Shown here in pieces: positions 32,173-45,567 of a DNA stretch of 64,000 nucleotides. This DNA is from Ophthalmolycus amberensis (lineage: Eukaryota; Chordata; Actinopteri; Perciformes; Zoarcidae). Made by a program: the position numbers and the translations under genes. The notes below the pieces were generated by a model. It had not been told where the DNA came from. It did not search any database and saw only the letters and a list, made by a program, of their open reading frames with translations. The stretch spans positions 437,001 to 501,000 of the forward strand of contig JAFEUB010000965.1 of NCBI GenBank assembly GCA_024529925.1, in the 5' to 3' direction. How positions within the stretch are numbered: position 1 is the first letter of the stretch; each line of letters opens with the position of its first letter.

Positions 32173-33600
32173 GCTGTAATGCCAAGTTCTCAGCACGCAG
32201 CAGCCTGTACATCCACTCCAAGAAGCATAAGCAGGACGCCAGCACCCTGAGGACCAAGCTGGAGCAGACCGGGGTGGACCACCACCTCACTGCATGGATC
32301 CTGGACTACCTCACCAACCGTCCACAGTATGTGCGGATACGGGAGTGTGAGTCAGATCGGGTGTCCTGCAGCACAGGGGCCCCACAGGGAACCGTTCTGG
32401 CTCCATTCCTCTTCTCCATGTACACCTCGGACTTCAAACACAACTCTGCAAACTGCCACCTGCAAAAGTTCTCTGACGACTCTGCAATCGTCGGCCTCAT
32501 CTCCGCCGATGATGACAGAGAATACAGGGAACTAAACCAGGACTTTTTAGGATGGTGCCAGCGGAACCGCCTCCACATCAACTCCAGCAAGACCAAGGAG
32601 CTGGTGGTGGACTTCCGCCGGGGTAAACGCCCTCCTCCGACACCGGTGAGCATCCAGGGACCGGACATTGAGGTCGTGAAGTCGTATAAGTACCTGGGTG
32701 TTCACTTGAACAATAAACTGGACTGGACTGACCACGCTCACGCTCTTTATAAAAAAGGACAGAGCAGACTCTTTCTGCTGAGGAGACTGAGGTCTTTTGG
32801 GGTGCAGGGAGCACTCCTGAAGACCTTCTTCGACTCCGTGGTGGCATCAGCCATCTTCTATGGAGTGGTCTTCTGGAGCAGCAGCATCGCGGCAGCTGAC
32901 AGTAGGAGACTGGACAAACTGGTGAGGAAGGCCAGCAGCGTGCTGGGGTGTCCACTGGATACTGTGGAGGTGGTGGGAGACAGGAGGATGATGGCGAAGC
33001 TCTCATCCCTGATGAGCCACGCCTCCCACCCCATGCAGGACACTCTGGCAGCTCTGCACAGCTCCTTCAGTCACCGGCTGATTCACCCCCGGTGTCTGAG
33101 GGAGAGGTACCGCAAGTCCTTTCTCCCCGCTGCTGTCAGGCTGCACAACAAACTGCTCTCGGTGGACCACTAACACACTGAACACTTGAACACTTTAATC
33201 ACTTTAATCACTTAATCACTTTAATTCATTCACCTGGTGCAATATCCAATACGTTTAAGTATTCTCTTATATTTTTTTTTCCGTCTGTATATTCTGTATA
33301 TGCTGGTATATTTTATTTTTTATATTTAATACTCTTCTTTACTGTCCTATTTTATTACTGTTTTACTGTTTACTGTTTAGTTTAGTTATATTACTTGATT
33401 TTTATCTTTTATTTTTATTTACTGTGAGCAATGCTGCTGTAATCCTGCAATTTCCCCACTGAGGGACTAATAAAGGATTATCTTATCTTATCTTATCTTA
33501 TCTTATCTTACCCGCTGTCCTGTGGCCAACTGCTCCAAGCACTTCTCCTCCCGCAGCAGCCTGAAGAGCCACATGCTCAAACACCACCACCTCAGTCCTG
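32173..33600 (+). pseudogene. zxdc: zxdc exon B interrupted by LINE, U4
   Basis: Coding halves 32173-32255 and 33510-33600 around the same LINE insertion; the stop of the finger-RT frame is at 33173. Confidence 0.8.
32256..33509 (+). mobile_element. 5'-truncated LINE, U4
   Basis: Same element and boundaries as in U2; the RT fragment frame is open. Confidence 0.9.
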
Positions 33601-34204
33601 GTTAGTGACCGTCACAGAAAGGCATTTATTGGAATGGTTTGACTACTTATCCCTCCTCCTTTACCAGAGTGCTGGAGCTCATAGGTGGCCCACTTCTGTC
33701 TGTGTACAATTAAATGTTATACAATGTCAGACTTTCATTACCTGATTATCATGATCAAGACAATTTAAAATAACCATATTATCCCGATAACTATATCTAT
33801 GGCGATATTATTGAGTTTAGTGCAGCAGTATGCAGGATTATCCGTGGACAGACGCGTACACGCACGTCCAATCTCATGATCATGGCGGAGATAATAGCAC
33901 AAAACCACTATGTTCAAACTACTATGTTCCGTCTCAGCCACAAAAATCCACTTCAATATTTTGAAGGGATTGTTGCTGTAGTGAGATGAATGCAAATTGT
34001 CAACACTGGTTTATGAAACCCATAAACATTCAGCAAACAACAAACTTCCTATTGAGGCAAGAATTGGATGTCATTATAATATGTAGTGTGAGGTAATAAA
34101 GTCTTAGTTTCTGCTGGTATAGAACCCTATTAGACGTGAATCATTTATTCCACAACATCATTACTACCAAAACAGTTCCAGACTTTCCCCTCTCTCCATG
34201 CCAG

Positions 34205-34980
34205 ATGTTCTCAGCCAGATGGAGACCACGCCCACCCTGACCCCCAGCAGCGAGCTCATCAGCTCCACCCCAACAACAGTTGCCGGGCCCGGTATTGCCG
34301 GGGGCGACCAGCTGACCAACCTGGACCTCAGCTCTCTTTTCTCCGCTGTGCCTGGTGGTGCTGCACACTCCGCTGGCATCGGGGTGGGGATTCCCGTCGC
34401 TGGGAGCGGCTGTGACGGCAGTTTCACCATGGACCTCTCCCTGGTCAGCTCAGGCATCCTCACCATCGACCCCTCCTCGGTGGGCACCACTCTGGGTCCC
34501 GGGAACAGCACCACGTTGGCCAAAGCAGTGGACCCTCTAATCCTGGCAGCCAGTGCTGACATGGGCCCCCACCACGGTTTGGAAGGATCAGTGGGCGACG
34601 TCCTGCCACCACAGGGCACTCTCAATCTGGATGATGTGCAGACGGCTACCCCGGAGGCCTTGGGAACCCTCACGGCTCTCGCCATGCAGGGTGCTGGTGC
34701 CTCCGTGGACCCCGCTCTGCAGCACCCACTCAGCTCCTCCAGCGCCCTGAGCGTGGAGCCCCCTGCCTCCCTGGTGGTGGCCCCTGTTGCCAAGCTGCTG
34801 GCCTCACCCTCGAAGGCGGGTGGCCAGGCGGGAGCGGGGCCTCTGCTAGGCTGCATGGAGGTGCTGGGACCTCAAGAGGGAGGGAAAGTCCTCACCCAGT
34901 TTGTTTTCCCCGGCCACAGCAGCAGCTTTAGCCCACAGAAAGACCAGGAACTCAATGCTGTGTCACCAAGCAGCTTCCTG
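34205..34980 (+). CDS. zxdc: zxdc exon C, U4
   Basis: Identical layout to U1. One visible amino-acid difference, GAAHSAG where U1 and U5 have GAAPSAG. Confidence 0.85.
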
Positions 34981-35042
34981 GTGAGTGTTCATGCTGCTCA
35001 GTTTAATGGGGTTTATGCCCTCCTGTTCTCCAGGGTTTGGGG

Positions 35043-35098
35043 AATACTACCAGGGGCGGGCTGGCCATCGGGGATACCGGGGGAATCCCCGGTAGGCC
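35043..35098 (+). mobile_element. hAT-type transposon left end with TSD, U4
   Basis: AATACTAC (35043-35050) followed by CAGGGGCGGGCTGG, as at 5080. Confidence 0.75.
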
Positions 35099-35647
35099 GA
35101 CGGGGTTTGGACCGTCCAATACCGGACCACCTCCATCATCAACCGGCCCTCGCTCTGAGATCGCCGACCCCGACTGTATTCTATGCTTCACAGAACACGT
35201 TCAATTTACTCTAATACTTAAAGCTCATAGTCACTGACGAAGATTTATACTACTCCTCCGCGATCTGTATTCACACTCGTGGTTTCCATCTGCGAGCCGG
35301 CAGCACCCCTACACACACATACACTCACACACCCAGCATGCAATCTGCCCCAAAGAGGCGGGTCTATGAAGCAGTTTAGCCAATGATGCTTTAATGCTGA
35401 TTAAAGATATAAATGAGTGAAATACAATTTAGCCAATCAGCGTCCTCAAATAGATTCAGCGCCGGAGCCGGCATTCTGGTCGATAGTAGTTCACGGAGCG
35501 TCTCTGATCTGAAGTACAGACAAGCCGCCTAAGCCCCGCCTCTTCACGTTTAGAATGCCACATATAGATAGTGACATATCTGCTATATGTTATCCTTCCA
35601 CAATTAATTCTAGATCACTACAGCCTTTTATGTCGATATTTATTTTT

Positions 35648-37217
35648 TTATTTTTTTATTTGTTTCGCAGGCTTATCTGTTTCTGAAATCGGAACTTTAT
35701 TGTTTCTCCGTTTCTGAAACCTCTTCCTTTCGGTCAGTGCCTCTACTCCACGCTTTGAATCAGCGACGTCCGCCTCTCCGCGCTTTGAATCAGCGACGTC
35801 CGCCTCTACGCGCTTTGAATCGGCAACGTCCGCCTCTCCGCGCTTTGAATCGGCGACGTCCGCCTCTCCGCGCTTTGAATCGGCGACATCCGCCTCTCCT
35901 CCGCTTTTTGAATCGGCGACGTCCGCCTCTCCGCGCTTTGAATCGGCGATGTCCGCCTCTCCGCGCTTTGAATCGGCGACGTCCGCCTCTACGCTCTTTG
36001 AATCGGCGACGTCCGCCTCTCCTCTCTTTGAATCGGCGACGTCCGCCTCTCCGCGCTTTGAATCGGCGACGTCCGCCTCTCCTCTGCTTTTTGAATCGGC
36101 AATGTCCGCCGATTTCGCAGGCTTATCTGTTTCTGAAATCGGAACTTTATTGTTTCTCCGTTTCTGAAACCTCTTCCTTTCGGTCAGTGCCTCTCCTCCA
36201 CGCTTTGAATCAGCGACGTCCGCCTCTCCGCGCTTTGAATCGGCGACGTCCGCCTCTCCTCCGCTTTTTGAATCGGCGACGTCCGCCTCTCCGCTCTTTG
36301 AATCGGCGACGTCCGCCTCTCCGCTCTTTGAATCGGCGACGTCCGCCTCTCCGCTCTTTGAATCGGCGACGTCCGCCTCTCCTCTGCTTTTTGAATCGGC
36401 AATGTCCGCCGATTTCGCAGGCTTATCTGTTTCTGAAATCGGAACTTTATTGTTTCTCCGTTTCTGAAACCTCTTCCTTTCGGTCAGTGCCTCTCCTCCA
36501 CGCTTTGAATCAGCGACGTCCGCCTCTCCGCGCTTTGAATCGGCGACGTCCGCCTCTACGCGCTTTGAATCGGCGACGTCCGCCTCTCCGCTCTTTGAAT
36601 CGGCGACGTCCGCCTCTCCGCTCTTTGAATCGGCGACGTCCGCCTCTCCGCGCTTTGAATCGGCGACGTCCGCCTCTACGCGCTTTGAATCGGCGACGTC
36701 CGCCTCTCCGAGCTTTGAATCGGCGACGTCCGCCTCTACGCGCTTTGAATCGGCGACGTCCGCCTCTCCGAGCTTTGAATCTGCGACGTCCGCCTCTACG
36801 CGCTTTGAATCGGCGACGTCCGCCTCTCCGAGCTTTGAATCGGCGACGTCCACCTCTACGCGCTTTGAATCGGCCGACGTCCGCCTCTACGCGCTTTGAA
36901 TTGGCGACGTCCGCCTCTACGCGCTTTGAATCGGCGACGTCCGCCTCTCCTCCGCGCTTTGAATCGACGTCTGTCTCTTCTCTTGCCTCTCTCTCTTCTC
37001 TCAGTTCTCTCTTTGCAGACATTCGCTTGCGGTGAAAAAAATCTGCCAAGTACTGCTTCGTTTTTCGCTGAGTGTAAGAAAAAGGTGAGGATTCATCTTT
37101 TGGTTGAGATTGTTCCTCAATCTTCCACCTGGCGATGTTCTGATACAGCTCGTTAACATCATGAGCAGCCTGCGCCATTGACCCTTCTACTAGTTTGACT
37201 ATCTCATTCACATCCAT
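35648..37217 (-). pseudogene. Gene Y, frameshifted copy, U4
   Basis: Same repeat order as U1 with one extra C at about 36874 (CGGCCGACGTC instead of CGGCGACGTC). The frame shifts after the third repeat. The shifted frame stays open to 36510 because the array has no stops, and would give an Arg-rich repeat (RRRFKARRGG), 235 residues in all. The original frame is open from 36853 down to 35648. Confidence 0.6.
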
Positions 37218-37653
37218 TTTATTTGTATTCTGTTGGTAAAATGTACAACCTTCCGTTCTGAAATGTAGTTGAAGTGGTTAAAAGAGGTCAAAAGTTGCTC
37301 CTATACAAAGAAGTTGATGCTTTGATCCTTTATGACATACACACATTCAGTGTGTGTGTATGTGTGAAAGTGGGCGTGTCCACGTGTGGCCACGCCCACT
37401 TCCCATTGATGTTCCATTTGGAACCATTACATCACTAAGAATGCTACGTCATAGGCAAGTGGGCGTGTCCACGTGTGGCCACGCCCACTTTCCTTTGATG
37501 TTCCATTTGGAACCATTACATCACTAAGAATGCTCTGTCAAAGGAAAGTGGGCGTGTCCACGAGGCAAAGAAACTCTATACCCCAGACTTTAATTCTCCA
37601 AACTAGATATTGAGGACTTTCAAGAGACACCAGTGGAAGGAAGAAAGATAAAT
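37218..37653. promoter_or_regulatory. Divergent Y/X promoter, U4
   Basis: Palindromes at 37368-37401 and 37457-37490, half copy at 37546-37562; same 89-bp period as U1. Confidence 0.65.
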
Positions 37654-39255
37654 ATGTATCACCTAAAAATGAAAGCCTTTTGGAAGGGTCTAAGGAAGTC
37701 AAAGCAACTTAATGACCTGGAACAGCAGCCAAAGGTGGCTGAGCATGATGATGATGTCAAGTCGGTCCAATTTAATGACCTTGAACGGGTCATTGACCTT
37801 GAACGGGAGTCTGATCATGACGATGATGTCAAGACTGCCCGAATTAATGACCTGGAACAGCAGCCAAAGGTGGCTGAGCATGACGATGATGTCAAGTCGA
37901 TCCAACTTAATGACCTTGGGCAGCTTGATGAGAAGCATGAGATTTGTCCTGAAGAGAGCCTCTTGCCGGCTCCAGCTAAAGTCTCTGGGAAGTGTCGAAG
38001 GAAGTCAAAGCATTGCAATGATTTCAGGTCGGTCCAATTTAATGACCTTGAACGGGTCATTGACCTTGAACGGGAGTCTGATCATGACGATGATGTCAAG
38101 ACTGCCCGAATTAATGACCTGGAACAGCAGCCAAAGGTGGCTGAGCATGACGATGATGTCAAGTCGATCCAACTTAATGACCTTGGGCAGCTTGATGAGA
38201 AGCATGAGATTTGTCCTGAAGAGAGCCTCTTGCCAGCTCCAGCTAAAGTCTCTGGGAAGTGTCGAAGGAAGTCAAAGCATTGCAATGATTTCAGGTCGGT
38301 CCAATTTAATGACCTTGAACGGATCATTGACCTTGAACGGGAGTCTGATCATGACGATGATATCAAGACTGCCCGAATTAATGACCTGGAACAGCAGCCA
38401 AAGGTGTCTGAGCATGACGGTGATGTCAAGTCGATCCAACTTAATGACCTTGGGCAGCTTGATGAGAAGCATGAGATTTGTCCTGAAGAGAGCCTCTTGC
38501 CGGCTCCAGCTAAAGTCTCTGGGAAGTGTCGAAGGAAGTCAAAGCATTGCAATGATTTCAAGTCGGTCCAATTTAATGACCTTGAACGGATCATTGACCT
38601 TGAACGGGAGTCTGATCATGACGATGATGTCAAGACAGCCCGAATTAATGACCTGGAACAGCAGCCAAAGGTGTCTGATCATGACGATGATGTCAAGACA
38701 GCCCGAATTAATGATCTGGAACAGCAGCCAAAGGTGGCTGAGCATTACGATGATGTCAAGTCAGCCCGAATGAATGACCTGGAACAGCAGCTGAAGGTGT
38801 CTGATCATGACGATGTCAAGACAGCCCGAATTAATGACCTGGAACAGCAGCTAAAGGTGTCTGATCATGACGATGATGTCAAGACAGCCCGAATTAATGA
38901 CCTGGAACAGCAGCTAAAGGTGTCTGAGCATGAAAAAGATGTCATGTTGGCCCGAATGAATGACCTGGAACAGCAGCTAAAGGTGTCTGAGCATGAAAAA
39001 GATGTCATGTTGGCCCGAATGAATGACCTGGAACAGCAGCTAAAGGTGATTCGAGCCCAAATGATGGACCTTGGGCAGCTTGATGAGAAAGATGAGATTT
39101 GTCCTGAAGAGAGCCTCTTGCCGGCTCCAGCTGCTGAGACTGAGACCAGAGGTTGGTGGTTTCTACTGAAAGCAGGAGCGCTTCTTGGCACTGCCACTAT
39201 CGCTGGACTGAGAATAGCAAGAATGGTAATGTTTGAGTCTGATATACGCTATTGA
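37654..39255 (+). CDS. Gene X, U4 (longest copy)
   Basis: 533 residues. Three 89-residue blocks, 267 bp apart in the DNA, each with a CPEESLLPAPAKVSGKCRRK segment, followed by the usual 21-residue repeats (11 NDLEQ motifs in all). The third block has the HDGDVKSIQ variant also found in U3 and U5, so blocks have been exchanged between units. Confidence 0.7.
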   Translation: MYHLKMKAFWKGLRKSKQLNDLEQQPKVAEHDDDVKSVQFNDLERVIDLERESDHDDDVKTARINDLEQQPKVAEHDDDVKSIQLNDLGQLDEKHEICPEESLLPAPAKVSGKCRRKSKHCNDFRSVQFNDLERVIDLERESDHDDDVKTARINDLEQQPKVAEHDDDVKSIQLNDLGQLDEKHEICPEESLLPAPAKVSGKCRRKSKHCNDFRSVQFNDLERIIDLERESDHDDDIKTARINDLEQQPKVSEHDGDVKSIQLNDLGQLDEKHEICPEESLLPAPAKVSGKCRRKSKHCNDFKSVQFNDLERIIDLERESDHDDDVKTARINDLEQQPKVSDHDDDVKTARINDLEQQPKVAEHYDDVKSARMNDLEQQLKVSDHDDVKTARINDLEQQLKVSDHDDDVKTARINDLEQQLKVSEHEKDVMLARMNDLEQQLKVSEHEKDVMLARMNDLEQQLKVIRAQMMDLGQLDEKDEICPEESLLPAPAAETETRGWWFLLKAGALLGTATIAGLRIARMVMFESDIRY

Positions 39256-39779
39256 TTAGCACAAAGATAACATATTGTGAGTGTGATGCCCACCAATGTG
39301 TTAGCCGCGGGACGTGAAGAGCGAAGCAGGATGTGAAATCCTTCTTTTCGAGTGACTAAGCGTTCAGGAGACAACAGCAAGGCTAATGTTTAGCATTTTA
39401 AGACAATCCTACAGTTATAGATTGTTATCCTTCATGTTCGAGAACATTTAATGTGCGTGTACTGTACCGAAAATAATGTTTATTTTCGTTGTTTAGTGCT
39501 GTATGGAATTGGTGTCCGTCTGCGCTACATGTACATTTGAGCTAGCACAAAGATAACATGTTTGCATGTGTAACACCAATGTGTTGTCACATATGTGTTA
39601 TGTATTTTGTTTTCATGCACAGCCAATATGTTTTAAAGTGAGCACACTTGTTCATTCCAGCAATAGTTTTAGCAAACGTTTAGCATTTTAAGACCATCCT
39701 ACAGTTATAGATTCTGTTATCCTTCATGTTCGAGACTTATCTTTAACTTTTTATCTCATAACTGTCTCATGTAATGTGT

Positions 39780-40027
39780 TGTAATTCTGTTACGCTGTTC
39801 TACACATGACATCTATTGCACTTCTGTCCATCATGGGAGAGGGATCCGTCCGCTGTTGCTCTCCCACAGGTCTCTTCCTTTTTTTACCCCGTTAAAGGGT
39901 TTTTTTGGGGTTCCGATGTGAGGGTTCCGGGACAAGAGGATGTCAAATGTGTACATATTGTAAAGCCCTCTGAGGCAAATTTGTAATTTGTGATTTTGGG
40001 CTATACAAAAATGTAATTGAATTGAAT
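39780..40027 (+). mobile_element. Fish L2/SINE-like 3' end, U4
   Basis: Same tail repeat as 9549-9795. Confidence 0.6.
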
Positions 40028-40124
40028 ATCCATCTGTTTTACACCACTGGCATCACTCCTCAGTGTGTTTTTTCATTTGGAAATATTGGCAGACACAGAA
40101 TACAGTGCAGTAAGCATGTACTTT

Positions 40125-40773
40125 TGTTATGTGGTAGTGTAGTTAGTGGACCCAAACGCAAGCACACAGCAGGTTTACTCCAGCCAAGACTTTATTTAAC
40201 TTGTTCAGGAGGATTCACAGAATGAACAAACAAAAAACAAAGACTAACTGTCCAGCAAATTAAAGTCACTCCGATAATCTCCTCCGGAGTCGGGAGGGAA
40301 GCTCAACCGAGGCCGGGACAGGTAGCCTCCGGAGTCGGGAGGGAAACTCGACCGCACTCAAAACTGAAGGAACAGAAAACAAACAGGTAACGATCTTCTC
40401 TGAATCGGTGTTCAGACTTACGTGACCAGACTGGTAACCGGACGGACTGACGAGGCACAAGACAATAAGGAGTCGAAGCGGGTGAAAGACAGTACGACCT
40501 GACAACCCCAGACTGCAGGACCAGAGCTTATATAGTGACAGGGGAATCATTAGTGGGACCTGAGTCTGGTGTGTCAGGCTGCAGGAGGTGATCGGCTGGA
40601 GTGTCCTCAGCTGTGCACAATCAAGGGCGTGGCCATGGGAGGTGTCTGGAGGCAGAGGACAAACACAGAGCACACAATAACAAACGGGGGAATGACAGGA
40701 CACATGAGGAGAGGAGATCAGGGGAAACAGAGGTAACACACAACAGGTCAGACAGGGATCCCGGATACTGACA
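40125..40773 (-). mobile_element. Solo LTR, 649 bp (U4/U5 junction)
   Basis: TG...CA ends with ACTTT at 40120-40124 and 40774-40778; same variant as the U1/U2 copy. Confidence 0.85.
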
Positions 40774-41647
40774 ACTTTGACAAATATTTCCATTGTTTTT
40801 CAGCTTTTTGTTAACATATACAAACAAACAACAAACCTGACCCACCCACTGGTACACCCACCTCGAAGAACAGAAAAGTAAATAAATAAAAAGGTCACCT
40901 CATTTTGCCGTGCTAGACGTCATTATATATATGTACATAAACACACACATACATGGTAAATCTGTAGACACGCCTGCATCACTCTACAAAGTAAATACAT
41001 AATCATCACATCATACAAGCACAATATGCTCAAAAATCAAATGACAATAGGATTGGCCAGTAGGTAGAAACCAGAGTGCCCAAATTATTACTTGTCCAAC
41101 AGAAAGAGAGTCAAATTAATCAAAAAAATAAATAAATCTGTTTTATACCACTGGCATCACTCCTCAGTGTGTTTTGCTGCAATCTTTTGATTGCATTAAA
41201 TGCTGAAATAAATAAATATGTATGTGTCTGTATGCCAGGTGGGAGGTCCTAACCTCTGTCTAAAGCAGGATTGGTCACAGGAGTGTGATCGCTTCTGGTA
41301 CTACTTCTGTCTTACACGGTAACGTTGAAGTTGGCTAGCCCGCAGACAGCTGCCATCTTAATCTCCACCTACAGGCTCTACCAACAACCATCACTGCTGC
41401 CTCCACCTGCAGACCCTCGCAGACACCTGCCGCCTGAACCTTCACCTGCAGCCATCAACCTCGGCCTCCACCTGAAGACGCTGCCAGATGACTCTAGCTC
41501 CACCTGAAGCCTCCTCCATCAACCTGCACTGCTGCCTCCTCTCCTATCGCCATGTGAAGACCATAGCGGAACAGCAAGGACCAGAGACACACTCGTAAAT
41601 ATCACCTCTCAGATAGCTGTGTCATAATAACATGTCAGCCTTTCTGT

Positions 41648-41753
41648 TTACATCCTTCTCCTCACAGCTATTTCCACACATTGACTCCATGTGTTTCTTG
41701 GTCGGCCTCTTTTTCTTTTCCCTTCTGGTGTCCAATGTAAGGCTGTTCTTGTG
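41648..41753 (-). mobile_element. LINE remnant, U5
   Basis: Copy of the 1225-1330 fragment. Confidence 0.45.
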
Positions 41754-42306
41754 ATATCAGCAAGCTTGTGCTTGATCTGAAGAACTTCCAACTTCCTGTC
41801 AGTGGCTTCCTTATGGCTTTGACCACTGGCATTCATGCTGGCATCAATTGATACACCTGGAAACCCATCACATCTAGTTGCTTTTGATACTTTTGTTGCT
41901 GTTTCCGTAACAATACTTATTTTACGGGACAGAGCTGTTAACCCTGAGCCCAACCCCCAAACCTGGAGGACCAGGTGCCGCCTTTTGTCAGACCCCTCAC
42001 CCGTAACCTGCCCGGCATGGTTAAACCTGCCAGGGACCTAAGCCCCCGTCGGTATAGCTCACAGGGTCATTGAGGCACGCAAGCCTCCCCACCACATCAA
42101 GGTAGCAGCACGGGGGGAGGAGTTTACCGTTGCAGTCCTGCTTTATTGTTGAAAACCAGTATCTTTTGGTCTTGGTTCCCCTTGCCTTATATCAAAACAG
42201 TTATTTTAGTTTTGATATAGTTGCATTAAAATAGAATGATTTTTTTCTCTTTCTCTCCGTCCACCAGTTGTACCTATACTGACCTATATCCTTCTTTGTT
42301 TATCAG

Positions 42307-42437
42307 GAAACACGATGATGACCGACGCTTTGTCTGTACAGAGGAGGGTTGTGGGAAATCCTTCACCCGGGCAGAGCACCTGAAGGGTCACAGTATCACC
42401 CATCTGGGTACCAAGCCCTTCCAGTGCCATGCAGAAG
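42307..42437 (+). CDS. zxdc: zxdc exon A, U5
   Basis: Intact; the following intron is 204 bp and stop-free in frame, as in U2. Confidence 0.8.
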
Positions 42438-42641
42438 GTACGTACAGGTACCAGAAACAAAGGACAGGAGGGGGACTGTTAGATCAGTTACAGATGAACA
42501 GAGAGGAGTTTTTCTTTTTTCCTGTCACTACAGTCAAAAAGTTTATTTTCGCTTGGAGTAGTTTCACGTCATCGCTTGGAGTAGTTTCACGTCATCTGAA
42601 GACAGATCATTCATGGCGTTTGTGTCCTTCATGTTCTTCAG

Positions 42642-44069
42642 GCTGTAATGCCAAGTTCTCAGCACGCAGCAGCCTGTACATCCACTCCAAGAAGCATAAG
42701 CAGGACGCCAGCACCCTGAGGACCAAGCTGGAGCAGACCGGGGTGGACCACCACCTCACTGCATGGATCCTGGACTACCTCACCAACCGTCCACAGTATG
42801 TGCGGATACGGGAGTGTGAGTCAGATCGGGTGTCCTGCAGCACAGGGGCCCCACAGGGAACCGTTCTGGCTCCATTCCTCTTCTCCATGTACACCTCGGA
42901 CTTCAAACACAACTCTGCAAACTGCCACCTGCAAAAGTTCTCTGACGACTCTGCAATCGTCGGCCTCATCTCCGCCGATGATGACAGAGAATACAGGGAA
43001 CTAAACCAGGACTTTTTAGGATGGTGCCAGCGGAACCGCCTCCACATCAACTCCAGCAAGACCAAGGAGCTGGTGGTGGACTTCCGCCGGGGTAAACGCC
43101 CTCCTCCGACACCGGTGAGCATCCAGGGACCGGACATTGAGGTCGTGAAGTCGTATAAGTACCTGGGTGTTCACTTGAACAATAAACTGGACTGGACTGA
43201 CCACGCTCACGCTCTTTATAAAAAAGGACAGAGCAGACTCTTTCTGCTGAGGAGACTGAGGTCTTTTGGGGTGCAGGGAGCACTCCTGAAGACCTTCTTC
43301 GACTCCGTGGTGGCATCAGCCATCTTCTATGGAGTGGTCTTCTGGAGCAGCAGCATCGCGGCAGCTGACAGTAGGAGACTGGACAAACTGGTGAGGAAGG
43401 CCAGCAGCGTGCTGGGGTGTCCACTGGATACTGTGGAGGTGGTGGGAGACAGGAGGATGATGGCGAAGCTCTCATCCCTGATGAGCCACGCCTCCCACCC
43501 CATGCAGGACACTCTGGCAGCTCTGCACAGCTCCTTCAGTCACCGGCTGATTCACCCCCGGTGTCTGAGGGAGAGGTACCGCAAGTCCTTTCTCCCCGCT
43601 GCTGTCAGGCTGCACAACAAACTGCTCTCGGTGGACCACTAACACACTGAACACTTGAACACTTTAATCACTTTAATCACTTAATCACTTTAATTCATTC
43701 ACCTGGTGCAATATCCAATACGTTTAAGTATTCTCTTATATTTTTTTTTCCGTCTGTATATTCTGTATATGCTGGTATATTTTATTTTTTATATTTAATA
43801 CTCTTCTTTACTGTCCTATTTTATTACTGTTTTACTGTTTACTGTTTAGTTTAGTTATATTACTTGATTTTTATCTTTTATTTTTATTTACTGTGAGCAA
43901 TGCTGCTGTAATCCTGCAATTTCCCCACTGAGGGACTAATAAAGGATTATCTTATCTTATCTTATCTTATCTTATCTTACCCGCTGTCCTGTGGCCAACT
44001 GCTCCAAGCACTTCTCCTCCCGCAGCAGCCTGAAGAGCCACATGCTCAAACACCACCACCTCAGTCCTG
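42642..44069 (+). pseudogene. zxdc: zxdc exon B interrupted by LINE, U5
   Basis: Coding halves 42642-42724 and 43979-44069 around the LINE; the fused frame stops at 43642. Confidence 0.8.
42725..43978 (+). mobile_element. 5'-truncated LINE, U5
   Basis: Same element as in U4; RT fragment open, with KFSDDSAIVG preserved. Confidence 0.9.
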
Positions 44070-44673
44070 GTTAGTGACCGTCACAGAAAGGCATTTATTG
44101 GAATGGTTTGACTACTTATCCCTCCTCCTTTACCAGAGTGCTGGAGCTCATAGGTGGCCCACTTCTGTCTGTGTACAATTAAATGTTATACAATGTCAGA
44201 CTTTCATTACCTGATTATCATGATCAAGACAATTTAAAATAACCATATTATCCCGATAACTATATCTATGGCGATATTATTGAGTTTAGTGCAGCAGTAT
44301 GCAGGATTATCCGTGGACAGACGCGTACACGCACGTCCAATCTCATGATCATGGCGGAGATAATAGCACAAAACCACTATGTTCAAACTACTATGTTCCG
44401 TCTCAGCCACAAAAATCCACTTCAATATTTTGAAGGGATTGTTGCTGTAGTGAGATGAATGCAAATTGTCAACACTGGTTTATGAAACCCATAAACATTC
44501 AGCAAACAACAAACTTCCTATTGAGGCAAGAATTGGATGTCATTATAATATGTAGTGTGAGGTAATAAAGTCTTAGTTTCTGCTGGTATAGAACCCTATT
44601 AGACGTGAATCATTTATTCCACAACATCATTACTACCAAAACAGTTCCAGACTTTCCCCTCTCTCCATGCCAG

Positions 44674-45449
44674 ATGTTCTCAGCCAGATGGAGACCACGC
44701 CCACCCTGACCCCCAGCAGCGAGCTCATCAGCTCCACCCCAACAACAGTTGCCGGGCCCGGTATTGCCGGGGGCGACCAGCTGACCAACCTGGACCTCAG
44801 CTCTCTTTTCTCCGCTGTGCCTGGTGGTGCTGCACCCTCCGCTGGCATCGGGGTGGGGATTCCCGTCGCTGGGAGCGGCTGTGACGGCAGTTTCACCATG
44901 GACCTCTCCCTGGTCAGCTCAGGCATCCTCACCATCGACCCCTCCTCGGTGGGCACCACTCTGGGTCCCGGGAACAGCACCACGTTGGCCAAAGCAGTGG
45001 ACCCTCTAATCCTGGCAGCCAGTGCTGACATGGGCCCCCACCACGGTTTGGAAGGATCAGTGGGCGACGTCCTGCCACCACAGGGCACTCTCAATCTGGA
45101 TGATGTGCAGACGGCTACCCCGGAGGCCTTGGGAACCCTCACGGCTCTCGCCATGCAGGGTGCTGGTGCCTCCGTGGACCCCGCTCTGCAGCACCCACTC
45201 AGCTCCTCCAGCGCCCTGAGCGTGGAGCCCCCTGCCTCCCTGGTGGTGGCCCCTGTTGCCAAGCTGCTGGCCTCACCCTCGAAGGCGGGTGGCCAGGCGG
45301 GAGCGGGGCCTCTGCTAGGCTGCATGGAGGTGCTGGGACCTCAAGAGGGAGGGAAAGTCCTCACCCAGTTTGTTTTCCCCGGCCACAGCAGCAGCTTTAG
45401 CCCACAGAAAGACCAGGAACTCAATGCTGTGTCACCAAGCAGCTTCCTG
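44674..45449 (+). CDS. zxdc: zxdc exon C, U5
   Basis: Translation identical to U1 in the part compared, with the same splice sites. Confidence 0.85.
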
Positions 45450-45511
45450 GTGAGTGTTCATGCTGCTCAGTTTAATGGGGTTTATGCCCTCCTGTTCTCC
45501 AGGGTTTGGGG

Positions 45512-45567
45512 AATACTACCAGGGGCGGGCTGGCCATCGGGGATACCGGGGGAATCCCCGGTAGGCC
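45512..45567 (+). mobile_element. hAT-type transposon left end with TSD, U5
   Basis: AATACTAC (45512-45519) followed by CAGGGGCGGGCTGG. Confidence 0.75.

Larger units (their letters stand above)
30287..40124 (+). repeat. Tandem unit U4 (short type S)
   Basis: Closest in layout to U1. The 23-bp repeat in the zxdc A-B intron has three copies here (32058-32126) instead of two. 30287-31814 and the B-C intron (33601-34204) hold no supported gene apart from the LINE remnant. Confidence 0.9.
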
